From NCBI GenBank assembly GCA_013377075.1, contig JACABD010000032.1:1-41132 (forward strand): a stretch of DNA of 41,132 bases, in the 5' to 3' direction. The position numbers were made by a program, and so were the translations under genes. Shown here one piece after another: positions 7,703-17,184 of the stretch; within the stretch, counting starts at the first letter, position 1, and each line of letters starts with the position of its first letter. The stretch comes from Geobacteraceae bacterium. Its GTDB lineage: Bacteria; Desulfobacterota; Desulfuromonadia; Geobacterales; DSM-12255. Under the pieces are notes generated by a model. That model ran no database searches, was not told the origin of the DNA, and worked only from the letters and a program-made list of their open reading frames with translations.

Positions 7703-10132
7703 TCACGATAATATCGTCCGCATCTGCTCAATTATTTGCCGTATCTGATCAGGCCGGGCGGATGGAGAGTTTTGCTGTAGCCAGGCCACCTGCTCGGCCA
7801 GTTCACGGTTATCGAGATAACCGCAAAGCCCCTTCATGGTGTGGGCAGCAAGGCCAATGTTGTCTCGATCCTCGCACTTAAGGGCAGCTTGCAGAGACTG
7901 TAATTCGTCTTCAATATCTTTTAGCAGCATCTCCCTGAATGTCCTGGTCCGTTCAGGGTCGCCGCCAAGCCCCTTTTGAGCCTGTATGTTCAGCAATAAT
8001 TCATCCCCGGATGATACAGCTCCGGGGGAAGTCAGGTATATGGCAACGGCCCTTGCCAACTGTTCAGGGATTACCGGTTTTGCAAGCACCGCGTCGATAC
8101 CGACACCCAGGCAGGCCTCACGTGTAGCTGCGTCTGCATCGGCAGTAATGGCAATAATCGGTACGGACACACTGAAACTATCCTGTTCCAGCTCCCTGAC
8201 TCGCCTGGCGACCTCAATACCGTCGATATCCGGCATACGAATATCCAGCAACATCAAATCGAAACAGTGCTGCTCCATGAAATCCAGTGCCTGTATACCG
8301 TTTTCAGCCAGCGTAACCCGCTGTCCCCAGGAGGTAAGGATATCCCCCAAAAGACGGCGGTTGAATTCGTTATCCTCAACCACCAGAATTGCATATGACG
8401 CCAGTTTTGCCGGAGTTGCAAGCAGGGATTCCGACAACGGTTCTGTCTCCTGAAGTGGCATATCTACGGTAAAGCAGCTGCCAGCCCCTTCCTGACTCTC
8501 AAGCGCGATGCTCCCACCCTGTAGTGTTGTCAGGTTATGAACGATCGCCAAACCAAGGCCGGTACCACCGAATTTGCGAGAAATGGTAGGATCAAGCTGA
8601 CGAAAAGGCTGGAATAGCCCCGGCTGGAAGGATTCAGGAATGCCGATACCGGTGTCTCTCACCTTAAAACGGACGACCTGAGCGCCTTCTTTCTCCAAAT
8701 TGCTGATTGTCCAGGACACTTCACCTCTTTCAGTAAATTTGACCGCATTTGAAAGGAGATTGGTCAGAATCTGGCGCAGACGTACCGGGTCGCCAAGAAC
8801 CCAGACTGGCAGATTATCGGTCATAAAGACCCTGAATTTCAGCATCTTCTGATTTGCCAGATGACTGTATTGCTCTTTCAGGCTGGTGACAAGCTGCCGT
8901 AGATTGATCGGTACTGCCTCAAATTCCAGCCGCCCGGCCTCGATTTTACTCATATCAAGAATATTATTAACCAGATCCATTAATGAACGGGACGACTGTT
9001 CAAGAATTGATATGTACTGATTGATTTTATCTGGATCGGTGGCAGTCTGTGCAAGCGTGCTGAATCCGACCAGCGCGTTCAGCGGGGTGCGGATCTCATG
9101 GCTCATGGTGGCCAGAAACTGGCTCTTTACCTTACTCGCCTCTTCGGCTGCTGCCTTTGCCCGACGCAGTTCATCCTCTGCCAGCTTGCGATCTGTTATA
9201 TCCCTGGTGATGCCATACAGCCCGATAGTATTTCCTTCGGCATCACACTCTGTCGAGTATCTGACTTCTGCCCAGACCCAGCTGCCATCCTTGCGACGAT
9301 GTTCGGCATCAAAAGTTAGCGTACCAGCTGTGGCTCCGCGCTGTTCAGCCTCTTGTCGCAGTTGAGCACTCTTTTTGACCGTTGCAATCCCCTCTTCATT
9401 GAACAGCTCATAAATATGGTGGCCGAGCATTTCATCAGCCCTGTAACCGCGCAGACGCTCATCGGCCTGACTTACATAGGTAAAGCGATACTCACTGTCC
9501 AGCTTCCAGACAACATCAGAAGCATTCTCAGCTAGCAGGCGGTATTTGTACTCGCTTTTACGCAACGTTTCTTCAATCTGCGCCTGCTCGGCAATTTTCA
9601 TTTCCAGAATTTCGTTTGCACGTTGCAGTTTTTTATTTGCTTCAAAAAGCTGTGCAGTCTGCTCTGCAACCTGCTTTTCCAGAAACAGGTTACGTTCTTC
9701 CAGCTCCTGCACCGGAAAGATTTCCCCCTCGCGAGCCATGCCGTCGGAGAGAGAATAACTACAATGGGATATTTTCCAGCAATCATATTCTTTGCGAAAT
9801 ATCAGGACAAGACGGACCGGTCTGCGCGACAGTACATGTTCTTTGATTGGCAGGTGGATTTTTATCAAGGCGGTGGTTACGGCAATCGCATCAGAAAGGG
9901 ATTGGATGGACAGATCCAAAAGTTCCATACGGATCGGATCCTTAACCTGTTCAAAATCCTGGCGGGTTATGGCAAGCCATTCTTCACAGGTTTTGACGAG
10001 AAAATCACCACTTCCGGTGAACCCGGAAAAATCCTCGCTGAACAAGAAGGTAAGCCGGTCATCCCGTGATGCGTACATCTCCAGGTAGTTGTCAAACAGG
10101 CTTCTGATCTGTTTATGGTCAGGTATATCCAT
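7703..10132 (-). CDS. Hybrid histidine kinase (NTF2-like/PAS/HisKA/HATPase/REC/Hpt)
   Basis: 809 residues from the ATG at 10132; the longer reading to 10240 would overlap the upstream gene and has no site. Domains: an N-terminal SnoaL/NTF2-like fold (about 5-130), a coiled coil (140-190), PAS+PAC (190-315), HisKA with FLATMSHEIRTPLNALVGF (His 345), HATPase with NLLSNAVKF, DTGIGIP and GGTGLGLAI, a receiver with VVEDNEFNRR and LLDIRMPDIDG, and a C-terminal Hpt with AAHTMKGLCGY. No transmembrane segment is seen, so it is a cytoplasmic sensor. It can in principle run an internal His-Asp-His relay to the sigma-54 regulator encoded directly downstream (15 nt between the kinase stop and the ATG chosen for that gene). 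Confidence 0.9.
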   Translation of the reverse strand: MDIPDHKQIRSLFDNYLEMYASRDDRLTFLFSEDFSGFTGSGDFLVKTCEEWLAITRQDFEQVKDPIRMELLDLSIQSLSDAIAVTTALIKIHLPIKEHVLSRRPVRLVLIFRKEYDCWKISHCSYSLSDGMAREGEIFPVQELEERNLFLEKQVAEQTAQLFEANKKLQRANEILEMKIAEQAQIEETLRKSEYKYRLLAENASDVVWKLDSEYRFTYVSQADERLRGYRADEMLGHHIYELFNEEGIATVKKSAQLRQEAEQRGATAGTLTFDAEHRRKDGSWVWAEVRYSTECDAEGNTIGLYGITRDITDRKLAEDELRRAKAAAEEASKVKSQFLATMSHEIRTPLNALVGFSTLAQTATDPDKINQYISILEQSSRSLMDLVNNILDMSKIEAGRLEFEAVPINLRQLVTSLKEQYSHLANQKMLKFRVFMTDNLPVWVLGDPVRLRQILTNLLSNAVKFTERGEVSWTISNLEKEGAQVVRFKVRDTGIGIPESFQPGLFQPFRQLDPTISRKFGGTGLGLAIVHNLTTLQGGSIALESQEGAGSCFTVDMPLQETEPLSESLLATPAKLASYAILVVEDNEFNRRLLGDILTSWGQRVTLAENGIQALDFMEQHCFDLMLLDIRMPDIDGIEVARRVRELEQDSFSVSVPIIAITADADAATREACLGVGIDAVLAKPVIPEQLARAVAIYLTSPGAVSSGDELLLNIQAQKGLGGDPERTRTFREMLLKDIEDELQSLQAALKCEDRDNIGLAAHTMKGLCGYLDNRELAEQVAWLQQNSPSARPDQIRQIIEQMRTILS

Positions 10133-10142
10133 GGGTGGGTTA

Positions 10143-10682
10143 CTACAGTACAACTTCCTTCTTGATCGATACGCAGCCGCTGCCGGCAGGCATAAGGAAG
10201 ACTTTGGTAGCCACGCCGCCGTCAAGAATGGCAATTTCACTGTTAATTTTTCCGGTTGCCTTCATGCCGGCAAATTGGGTCGCAGCAATGTCGCTGCACG
10301 GTTTTTGCCAGTAGATCACGCCATCATAGGTGGCTCCGCACCCATTGGCCTGATTGGGGGCAAAGGTTGCGGAAACATAGGCAAAGCCCTGATCCATAGG
10401 AATTTCCATCGCCACCGGTATGAGTCGCTGATCGATCTGATTTGGTGGAGTCAGGAGTACGGCGCCCGCTTTTGAATTGAATCCTACAGAATTGGTAACC
10501 TGATTGATGCGCGCTGCGCAGTTGAGCACCCCTTTCTGGAATGCAGCCTGGGTAATTGAATTGGTTACTGACTCGACAGGGTCTGGCGGAATCAGTTTCA
10601 AAGTTTGTGGAGCGGATTGCTCGGCATTTGCAGTACAAGTTATTAACATCAGAAAAAGAAGGCAGACAGTACGAAGGTACAT
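10143..10682 (-). CDS. Secreted protein of unknown function
   Basis: 179 residues from the ATG at 10682, which has the strong site GAGGTGA 6 nt upstream; a longer reading to 10745 has none. Residues 1-20 form a Sec signal peptide (LLFLMLITCTANA). The mature protein has four cysteines (NCAARINQ, GCGATYDG, KPCSDIAA, GSGCVSIKK), probably two disulphides in the periplasm. I do not recognise the family. It ends 10 nt before the hybrid kinase on the same strand and so is probably co-transcribed with it; it could be a periplasmic partner or a target of that system. Confidence 0.8.
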   Translation of the reverse strand: MYLRTVCLLFLMLITCTANAEQSAPQTLKLIPPDPVESVTNSITQAAFQKGVLNCAARINQVTNSVGFNSKAGAVLLTPPNQIDQRLIPVAMEIPMDQGFAYVSATFAPNQANGCGATYDGVIYWQKPCSDIAATQFAGMKATGKINSEIAILDGGVATKVFLMPAGSGCVSIKKEVVL

Positions 10683-10867
10683 TATTTCACCTCGAAACGT
10701 AATTTTTAGAAATTCATAAATACAATTTAACCAAAACAGAGTCAAACACTAAGTTTAAAATACAATGTGTAATTTGCTTCAATCAAAACTCCCTGATTAT
10801 TTCCCGGAGCATATGTTAGCCAGATCTATCAGCCGCACATTCATAGACTTTCCTCACCCTTTTAATC

Positions 10868-10896
10868 TTGAAGAAAATCCCCTGATACGGTATAAA
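10868..10896 (+). promoter_or_regulatory. Sigma-70-type promoter of the MBL-purB run
   Basis: TTGAAG (10868-10873), a 17-nt spacer and TATAAA (10891-10896), giving a start near 10903. This supports placing the MBL-protein start at 10969, since a start at 10903 would leave no leader. Confidence 0.5.
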
Positions 10897-10968
10897 ATTT
10901 GATTGGTATTTTGCCGGACATTGGCACAGAAGCACTACTTCAAATTTACGCAGTCCCCGGAGAATCGT

Positions 10969-11739
10969 TTGAAAATCAGCGTACTTGCTGGCGGCAGCAA
11001 AGGCAATGCAGTCTACCTGGAAGCAGGAAAGACGCGCCTGGTTATTGATGCCGGACTCTCCGGTGCGGAGATAATAAAGCGACTGGCCGCCATCGGCGTT
11101 GAATCATCTTCACTTCACGGCATACTGATAAGTCATGAGCACTCGGATCACACCCGTGGTGCCGGGATTCTGTCGAGAAAGCTGAAGGTTCCGGTCATCA
11201 TCAGCACCCGGACCCGCAAAGAGTGCGAATCACTGCTTAAAAAATGCGAAATTATCGAGTTTGAAGCAGGAAACGGGTTTACATTCCGGGATATTTCCAT
11301 AGACCCGTTCCAGACAACCCATGACGCAGTGGATCCGGTCGGTTTCACCATAGAGGCAGATGATTGCCGCTACGGCCATGCAACTGACTTCGGCATAGTC
11401 ACCAGGCTCGTCACCGAAAAGCTGAAAAACTGCACGGCCCTCCTTCTGGAGGCAAATCACGACGAAGAGATGCTGATGAACGGTCCATACCCGTGGCACC
11501 TGAAACAGCGGATAAAATCCAAACATGGCCACATATCCAACAACGAATCGATCTCACTGCTTGATGATCTGCTGCATGAAGGACTTGAGGCCGTATTCCT
11601 CGCCCACCTCTCGGAAACCAATAACGACCCGAAACTCCCCAAATCTGCCGCAGAATCTCTTCTGGCAAAACAGAACCTTTGCAACCCCCAGCTTTTCATA
11701 GCAGATCAGTACATTCCAAGCAGATTGCTTGCCATATAA
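10969..11739 (+). CDS. MBL-fold metallo-hydrolase (WalJ/YycJ-like)
   Basis: 256 residues from the TTG at 10969, chosen for the CGGAG site just upstream. The metallo-beta-lactamase fold is shown by ILISHEHSDHTRGAG (HxHxDH zinc motif, about residues 56-70), the Asp of HATDFG, and a later LAHLSETNNDP histidine. VLAGGSKGNAVYLE at the N-terminus is typical of the YycJ/WalJ group, proposed to be DNA-processing nucleases or exonucleases. Two metal ions and phosphodiester hydrolysis are expected from the family; the actual substrate is not shown. It is the first gene of the purine run and ends 61 nt before purB. Confidence 0.85.
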   Translation: MKISVLAGGSKGNAVYLEAGKTRLVIDAGLSGAEIIKRLAAIGVESSSLHGILISHEHSDHTRGAGILSRKLKVPVIISTRTRKECESLLKKCEIIEFEAGNGFTFRDISIDPFQTTHDAVDPVGFTIEADDCRYGHATDFGIVTRLVTEKLKNCTALLLEANHDEEMLMNGPYPWHLKQRIKSKHGHISNNESISLLDDLLHEGLEAVFLAHLSETNNDPKLPKSAAESLLAKQNLCNPQLFIADQYIPSRLLAI

Positions 11740-11760
11740 GGCTGAAGGTTGAAGGCTGAA
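11740..11760 (+). repeat. Triple heptamer (GGYTGAA)x3
   Basis: Three head-to-tail heptamers (GGCTGAA, GGTTGAA, GGCTGAA) directly after the MBL stop codon, in the gap before purB. Such tracts can vary in copy number by slippage. No role is evident. Confidence 0.7.
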
Positions 11761-11800
11761 GACAATTTGTAAAATCATTTATTATAAGGAGTAATTAGAG

Positions 11801-13096
11801 ATGATTGCACGCTACACACGCCCTGAAATGGCTAAAATATGGGAAGCTGAAAACAGATTCAAAATCTGGCTGGAGATTGAGACTCTTGCCTGTGAAGCAC
11901 AGGCTGAGCTTGGCGTCATTCCGAAAGAGGTGGTGCCGGTCATTCGCGCCAAGGGGAATTTTAATATCGAGCGAATCGACGCCATCGAGGCCGAGACCAA
12001 ACATGACGTCATCGCCTTTCTCACCTCGGTTGCCGAATTTGTCGGTCCTGAGGCACGCTTTATCCACCAGGGGATGACCTCTTCCGATGTTCTCGACACC
12101 TGCCTTTCCGTACAGATGGTGCAGGCTGCCGACGAGCTTCTGACAGACCTGGATATGCTGCTGGAGTCCCTTAAAGTGCGGGCTTATGAGCACAAAGATA
12201 CGGTTTGCATGGGGCGTTCCCACGGCATCCATGCCGAACCGGTCACCTTTGGTATCAAACTCGCCTCTTTTTATGCCGAGATGCAACGCGGCAAAAAACG
12301 CCTCAAAGCTGCCCGGGAAAACATCGCTACAGGGGCTATTTCAGGGGCTGTAGGAACTTTTGCCAACATCGATCCCTTCGTCGAAGAGTATGTCTGCGAA
12401 AAGATGGGGCTCAAACCCGAGCCGGTATCGACCCAGGTTATCCCCCGGGACCGCCATGCCGAATATTTCTGCGTTCTCGCCATCATCGCCTCATCCATGG
12501 AGCGTATCGCCATCGAGATCCGCCACCTGCAGCGCACCGAGGTTCTTGAGGCAGAGGAGCAGTTCACCAAGGGGCAGAAAGGGTCGTCGGCAATGCCACA
12601 CAAGCGCAACCCGATCCTCTCGGAAAACCTCACCGGTCAGGCACGATATGTCCGCTCAATGTGCATTCCGGCTCTGGAAAATGTTGCCCTCTGGCATGAG
12701 CGTGACATCTCCCACTCATCTGTTGAGCGCTACATTGCTCCGGATGCAACCGTTGCCCTTGATTTCTCCCTGCGCCGCATGAACGGACTGATCAAAAATC
12801 TTGTTGTCTATCCGGCGAACATGCTGAGAAACCTCAACCAGATGAAAGGGCTGGTCTTCTCCCAGAAGATTCTTCTTGACCTCACCCAGTCAGGCGTCTC
12901 CCGCGAAGACTCCTACCGTCTGGTGCAGAAAAACGCCATGAAAGTATGGGAAGAAGGGAAGGACTTCCAGACCGAACTCCTTGCCGACACTGAAGTTGTC
13001 ACTGCTCTCGGCGAAGAAAAAATCAATGAAGCATTCGATCTCAATTACCACCTGAAGCATGTTAACACCATATTCAAGAGGGTTTTTGGTGAATAG
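11801..13096 (+). CDS. purB: Adenylosuccinate lyase
   Basis: 431 residues, the normal length of the short (Bacillus/Thermotoga-type) enzyme. It cleaves SAICAR to AICAR in purine synthesis and adenylosuccinate to AMP in the cytoplasm. The fumarase/aspartase superfamily signature GSSAMPHKRNP lies at about 261-271, with the catalytic histidine region GRSHGIHAEP and the TSSDVLDT motif also present. An AAGGAG site precedes the ATG. The gene overlaps the MscS gene by 8 nt. Confidence 0.97.
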   Translation: MIARYTRPEMAKIWEAENRFKIWLEIETLACEAQAELGVIPKEVVPVIRAKGNFNIERIDAIEAETKHDVIAFLTSVAEFVGPEARFIHQGMTSSDVLDTCLSVQMVQAADELLTDLDMLLESLKVRAYEHKDTVCMGRSHGIHAEPVTFGIKLASFYAEMQRGKKRLKAARENIATGAISGAVGTFANIDPFVEEYVCEKMGLKPEPVSTQVIPRDRHAEYFCVLAIIASSMERIAIEIRHLQRTEVLEAEEQFTKGQKGSSAMPHKRNPILSENLTGQARYVRSMCIPALENVALWHERDISHSSVERYIAPDATVALDFSLRRMNGLIKNLVVYPANMLRNLNQMKGLVFSQKILLDLTQSGVSREDSYRLVQKNAMKVWEEGKDFQTELLADTEVVTALGEEKINEAFDLNYHLKHVNTIFKRVFGE

Positions 13097-14177
13097 TATT
13101 CTCGACTTCTTCAAGGTGCAGCCGGGTGACTCCCTTCCTCTTTACTGGGGGAAGGAGATACTCGTTGCCCTTTTGATCTTTGCGGTGTACTGGGTGCTCT
13201 CCCGTATTGTCAGCTATGCCCTGATTCACTGGGCACCACGGCTGACCTCGTTTACCGCAACTGATATTGACGACAGGATTCTCGGCAGAATTACTCCGCC
13301 GACCTCCCTGCTCATCATTTTTGCAGGTCTTTATAATGCTGTACATTCACTCCCCTTCCACCAGAAGGTTCATGACATTTCATCCGGGGTCATCTTCGTC
13401 ATTACCATTGCCATCCTGACCAACATCGTCTACCGGGCAATGGATGAAACCGTTCTCTGGTACGGTGACAGGCTGAGCGAACGCGGCAGTCACGGTCTTG
13501 ACAAGCAGATACTGCCACTTGTGGAAAAACTCTCCACGATATTCATCGTCGGCACTGCGCTGATCATTATCCTCAAGCATTTCAACTACGACATTCTCTC
13601 CCTTGTCACTGCCCTCGGCATCGGCTCCCTTGCCATCGGTATGGCAGCCAAGGATACCCTTGCCAATATGATTTCCGGCTTTACCCTGATGATTGACCGC
13701 CCTTTCAGGATCGGCGACCGGATACAGCTGACAGGTGGACAGATCGGCGATGTACAGGATATCGGCCTGAGAAGCACCAAGATCAAAACAGCGGAAAACC
13801 AGCTTCTCGTCATCCCCAACTCCGATCTCTGCAACACTATCCTTACCAATCAGGCTTTTCCGGATGTTCGTGCCAAGGGGAGAATCAATATCGGGGTTGC
13901 CTACGGCAGCAATGTTGATCAGGTAAAAGATATACTCATCCAGGCGGCAGTTGAAGTGGAGGATGTCCTCCCTGAGCCACAGCCTGAGGCATACTTCACC
14001 TCTTTTGGCGACAGCGCCCTGATGATGGCCCTTTTCTTCTGGGTTGACGATTACACAAAGGTTTTTGCCACAACAGATAAAATCAATTCACTCATATTGA
14101 AGCGACTCTGCGGACAAGGGGTGGTAATCCCCTACCCGACCAGAACGGTTCACATTCACAAGGAAGAGCAGATATGA
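13089..14177 (+). CDS. Mechanosensitive channel, MscS family
   Basis: 362 residues from the GTG at 13089, which has AAGAGGG 6 nt upstream and overlaps the purB stop. Several N-terminal transmembrane segments (about 18-40, 70-90, 95-115, 135-160) lead into the MscS core: the pore helix rich in Gly and Ala (LGIGSLAIGMAAKDTLANMISGF, beginning near 175) and the beta domain with PFRIGDRIQL and IGLRSTKIKTAENQLLVIPNS. It would gate in response to membrane tension to release solutes. Its position between purB and purL, with coupled overlaps on both sides, is operonic rather than functional as far as can be seen. Confidence 0.9.
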   Translation: MNSILDFFKVQPGDSLPLYWGKEILVALLIFAVYWVLSRIVSYALIHWAPRLTSFTATDIDDRILGRITPPTSLLIIFAGLYNAVHSLPFHQKVHDISSGVIFVITIAILTNIVYRAMDETVLWYGDRLSERGSHGLDKQILPLVEKLSTIFIVGTALIIILKHFNYDILSLVTALGIGSLAIGMAAKDTLANMISGFTLMIDRPFRIGDRIQLTGGQIGDVQDIGLRSTKIKTAENQLLVIPNSDLCNTILTNQAFPDVRAKGRINIGVAYGSNVDQVKDILIQAAVEVEDVLPEPQPEAYFTSFGDSALMMALFFWVDDYTKVFATTDKINSLILKRLCGQGVVIPYPTRTVHIHKEEQI

Positions 14178-17164
14178 CAAACAGAGTTGAAGTAGCCCTT
14201 AAAAGCGGTGTTCACGATACGCGGGCAGAGCGGATCAAGAGAGAGGCCCTACAGATTTTCGGCCTTAAGCTGGCAAAGGTAGCCAGCATTGATGTCTATA
14301 CGGTTGATGCCAGAGTCAGCAGCGATGAGCTGGCTGCGGCTGCGGCCGGTCCATACAGCGACCCGGTAATCCAGAACTGGAGCATCGATAAGCCACTCGC
14401 TGCCGACTTTGACTATGCCGTGGAGATCGGCTTCAGACCGGGCGTCACCGACAATACCGGCAGAACCGCCAGGGAGGCGCTGGAGTATCTCTGTAGCCGT
14501 GAGCTTGGCCGGGACGAGGCAGTCTATTACTCGGTGCAGTACGGCTTCAAAGGTGATGTCAGCAAAGAAGAGATCGAAAAGCTCACCACAGAACTTCTCT
14601 GCAACACCCTGATCCAGCGCTACTCAATTCTCACTAAAGATGAATTCGCCAGGGCTGGCGGTTTTCCTGCTTTTGTCCCCAGTGTCAAGGCCGGAGCAGA
14701 GCCCCAGGTGAACGAGATCGATCTTGAGGTGAGCGACGAAGAGCTGATGAAAATCAGCAAAGATGGCGTCCTTGCCCTTACCCTTGATGAAATGCAGATT
14801 ATCCAGGCCCACTACCGCAAACCAGAGGTTCAGCAGGCAAGAAAAGCGGCAGGAATCAGTGCCAGGGCGACTGACGTTGAGATCGAATGTCTTGCCCAGA
14901 CCTGGTCCGAGCACTGCAAGCACAAGATCTTTGCCGGAACAGTGCAGTATGAGGATGAAAATGGCAATAAGGAGGAAATCAAGTCCCTCTTCAAATCGTT
15001 CATCCAGCGAACCACAAAAGATGTTCGGGAGAAACTGGGAGACAAGGATTTCTGCCTCTCCGTCTTCAAGGATAACGCCGGAGTCATCAAATTCAACAAG
15101 TCTCACTCTCTGGTCTTCAAGGTCGAAACCCACAACTCACCGTCTGCACTGGATCCTTACGGCGGAGCTCTGACAGGCATTGTCGGGGTTAACCGCGATC
15201 CATTCGGCACAGGACAGGGTTCAAAACTGATCTTCAATACCGATGTCTTCTGCTTTGCCGACCCATTCTACGACAAGCCGCTGCCAAAGCGCCTCCTCCA
15301 TCCACGCCGCATTTTTGAAGGTGTTGTCGAAGGGGTCGAACATGGCGGTAATAAAAGCGGCATCCCCACGGTCAACGGCTCCATCGTTTTTGACGAGCGC
15401 TTCTGCGGCAAACCGCTGGTATTCTGCGGCACTGCCGGTCTCATGCCGGTAACGGTCAACGGCATCCCGGGGCACGATAAATCCATCGAACCTGGCGACC
15501 TGATTGTCATGTCCGGCGGCAGGATCGGCAAGGACGGCATCCACGGAGCAACCTTCTCCTCCGAAGAGTTGAACGAAAACTCACCGGTAACAGCCGTTCA
15601 GATCGGCGACCCGATCACCCAGAAGCGGATGTTCGACTTCCTCATCAGAGCCCGTGACAAGGGGCTCTACAGGTTTATTACCGACAACGGCGCTGGCGGA
15701 CTCTCTTCGTCAATCGGCGAAATGTCCGGCGAATGCGGCGGCTGTCGCATGGATCTGGCCAAAGCACCACTTAAATATTCCGGTCTTAACCCATGGGAAA
15801 TCCTCATTTCTGAAGCCCAGGAGCGGATGAGCATGGCCGTGCCACCGGAGAAGATCGACGAGTTCATGGCGATGTCGAAGCAGTTTGGCGTCGAATCAAC
15901 CGTGCTTGGCGAATTCACTGACAGCGGTATCTTCCATATGCTCTACGGCGACAAAACCGTTGCCTGGCTCCCCATGGAGTTCATGCACGAAGGTCTGCCG
16001 CCAATGCAACTCCCGGCAAAGTGGACACCGCCTGTTCTTGTTGATGTAAAGCCTGATCTTAAGAATGATTACACTGGCGACCTGAAACAGCTCCTCTCAT
16101 CCCTCAACATCTGCTCAAAGGAATCGGTTGTCAGACGTTATGACCACGAGGTTCAGGGCGGCTCTGTGGTCAAGCCGTTCACCGGGGTTGCCAACGACGG
16201 CCCGTCTGACGCCGCTGTTGTCAGACCGATCCTCGACTCCTTTGAAGGGGTTGTCACCGCCCATGGCATCTGTCCCCGCTACTCGGACATTGACACCTAT
16301 CACATGACCACCAACGCCGTTGATGAGGCGATGCGTAACTACGTCGCTGTCGGCGGCTCACTGGATCTGGTTGCCGGTCTCGATAACTTTTGCTGGTGCG
16401 ACCCGGTCCAGTCGGAGAAGACTCCCGACGGTGCCTACAAAATGGCCCAACTGGTACGCTCCAATCAAGCACTCTACGATATCTGCATGGAGTACAACCT
16501 GCCGCTTATTTCCGGCAAGGACTCCATGAAGAACGACTTCTACGACGGCAATGTGAAGATCTCCATCCCGCCAACCCTGCTCTTCTCGGTCATCGGCAAG
16601 ATGGATGATGCCAGAAAGTCTGTGACCATGGACCTGAAGCGCCCCGGCGACGTTGTCTATCTCCTTGGCGAAACTGCCGACGAGCTTGGCGGTTCCGAAT
16701 ATCTGGCACTGCAAGGGGCAATCGGCGCACATGTGCCGAAAGTGGATGCAAAAAGAGCCTACAGCCGCTATCAGGCCTATCTGCAGGCGGTTTCAGAGGG
16801 GCTTGTCGCCTCCTGCCACGATCTCTCCGACGGCGGACTGGCTGTGGCTGCGGCAGAGAGCGCCTTTGCCGGTGGTTTCGGCATGCAGATTGATCTGGCA
16901 AAGGCCGTCTGGAGCGGCTCTGCAGACAGCAAATCAGATGCAGCCCTGCTCTTCTCCGAATCTGCATCACGCCTTCTGGTAACGGTAAAAGCTGCAGACA
17001 GCGAAAAGTTCGCTGCCCTGCTCGCTGGTCACAACGCTGTGGCAATCGGAGTGGTAACAGAGGCGCAGAGCCTTGAGATTAAAGGCATAAGCGGCGAAGC
17101 TGTTATCAAAAGCGGACTCGCTGAACTGAAAGAGGCCTGGCAGCAGACTCTTCGGGAGATGTAA
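14174..17164 (+). CDS. purL: Phosphoribosylformylglycinamidine synthase, synthetase subunit (PurSL-like)
   Basis: 996 residues, much longer than Bacillus PurL (~740) and shorter than E. coli PurL (~1295). The extra N-terminus (about 1-165) looks like two tandem PurS-like units, e.g. [11 protein letters not shown] and [11 protein letters not shown]. The synthetase core has [49 protein letters not shown] and [11 protein letters not shown]. The C-terminal glutaminase domain of the E. coli protein is missing and is supplied by purQ, two genes downstream. The complex converts FGAR, glutamine and ATP to FGAM. The gene overlaps the MscS gene by ATGA. Confidence 0.95.
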   Translation: MTNRVEVALKSGVHDTRAERIKREALQIFGLKLAKVASIDVYTVDARVSSDELAAAAAGPYSDPVIQNWSIDKPLAADFDYAVEIGFRPGVTDNTGRTAREALEYLCSRELGRDEAVYYSVQYGFKGDVSKEEIEKLTTELLCNTLIQRYSILTKDEFARAGGFPAFVPSVKAGAEPQVNEIDLEVSDEELMKISKDGVLALTLDEMQIIQAHYRKPEVQQARKAAGISARATDVEIECLAQTWSEHCKHKIFAGTVQYEDENGNKEEIKSLFKSFIQRTTKDVREKLGDKDFCLSVFKDNAGVIKFNKSHSLVFKVETHNSPSALDPYGGALTGIVGVNRDPFGTGQGSKLIFNTDVFCFADPFYDKPLPKRLLHPRRIFEGVVEGVEHGGNKSGIPTVNGSIVFDERFCGKPLVFCGTAGLMPVTVNGIPGHDKSIEPGDLIVMSGGRIGKDGIHGATFSSEELNENSPVTAVQIGDPITQKRMFDFLIRARDKGLYRFITDNGAGGLSSSIGEMSGECGGCRMDLAKAPLKYSGLNPWEILISEAQERMSMAVPPEKIDEFMAMSKQFGVESTVLGEFTDSGIFHMLYGDKTVAWLPMEFMHEGLPPMQLPAKWTPPVLVDVKPDLKNDYTGDLKQLLSSLNICSKESVVRRYDHEVQGGSVVKPFTGVANDGPSDAAVVRPILDSFEGVVTAHGICPRYSDIDTYHMTTNAVDEAMRNYVAVGGSLDLVAGLDNFCWCDPVQSEKTPDGAYKMAQLVRSNQALYDICMEYNLPLISGKDSMKNDFYDGNVKISIPPTLLFSVIGKMDDARKSVTMDLKRPGDVVYLLGETADELGGSEYLALQGAIGAHVPKVDAKRAYSRYQAYLQAVSEGLVASCHDLSDGGLAVAAAESAFAGGFGMQIDLAKAVWSGSADSKSDAALLFSESASRLLVTVKAADSEKFAALLAGHNAVAIGVVTEAQSLEIKGISGEAVIKSGLAELKEAWQQTLREM

Positions 17165-17184
17165 CAGATGAGCGCTGTCAATTA

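Noticed and set aside
10133-10240. N-terminal extension of the hybrid kinase to 10240
   Set aside because: It would overlap the secreted-protein gene in another frame by about 100 nt and adds no domain sequence; the ATG at 10132 begins just before the sensor domain.
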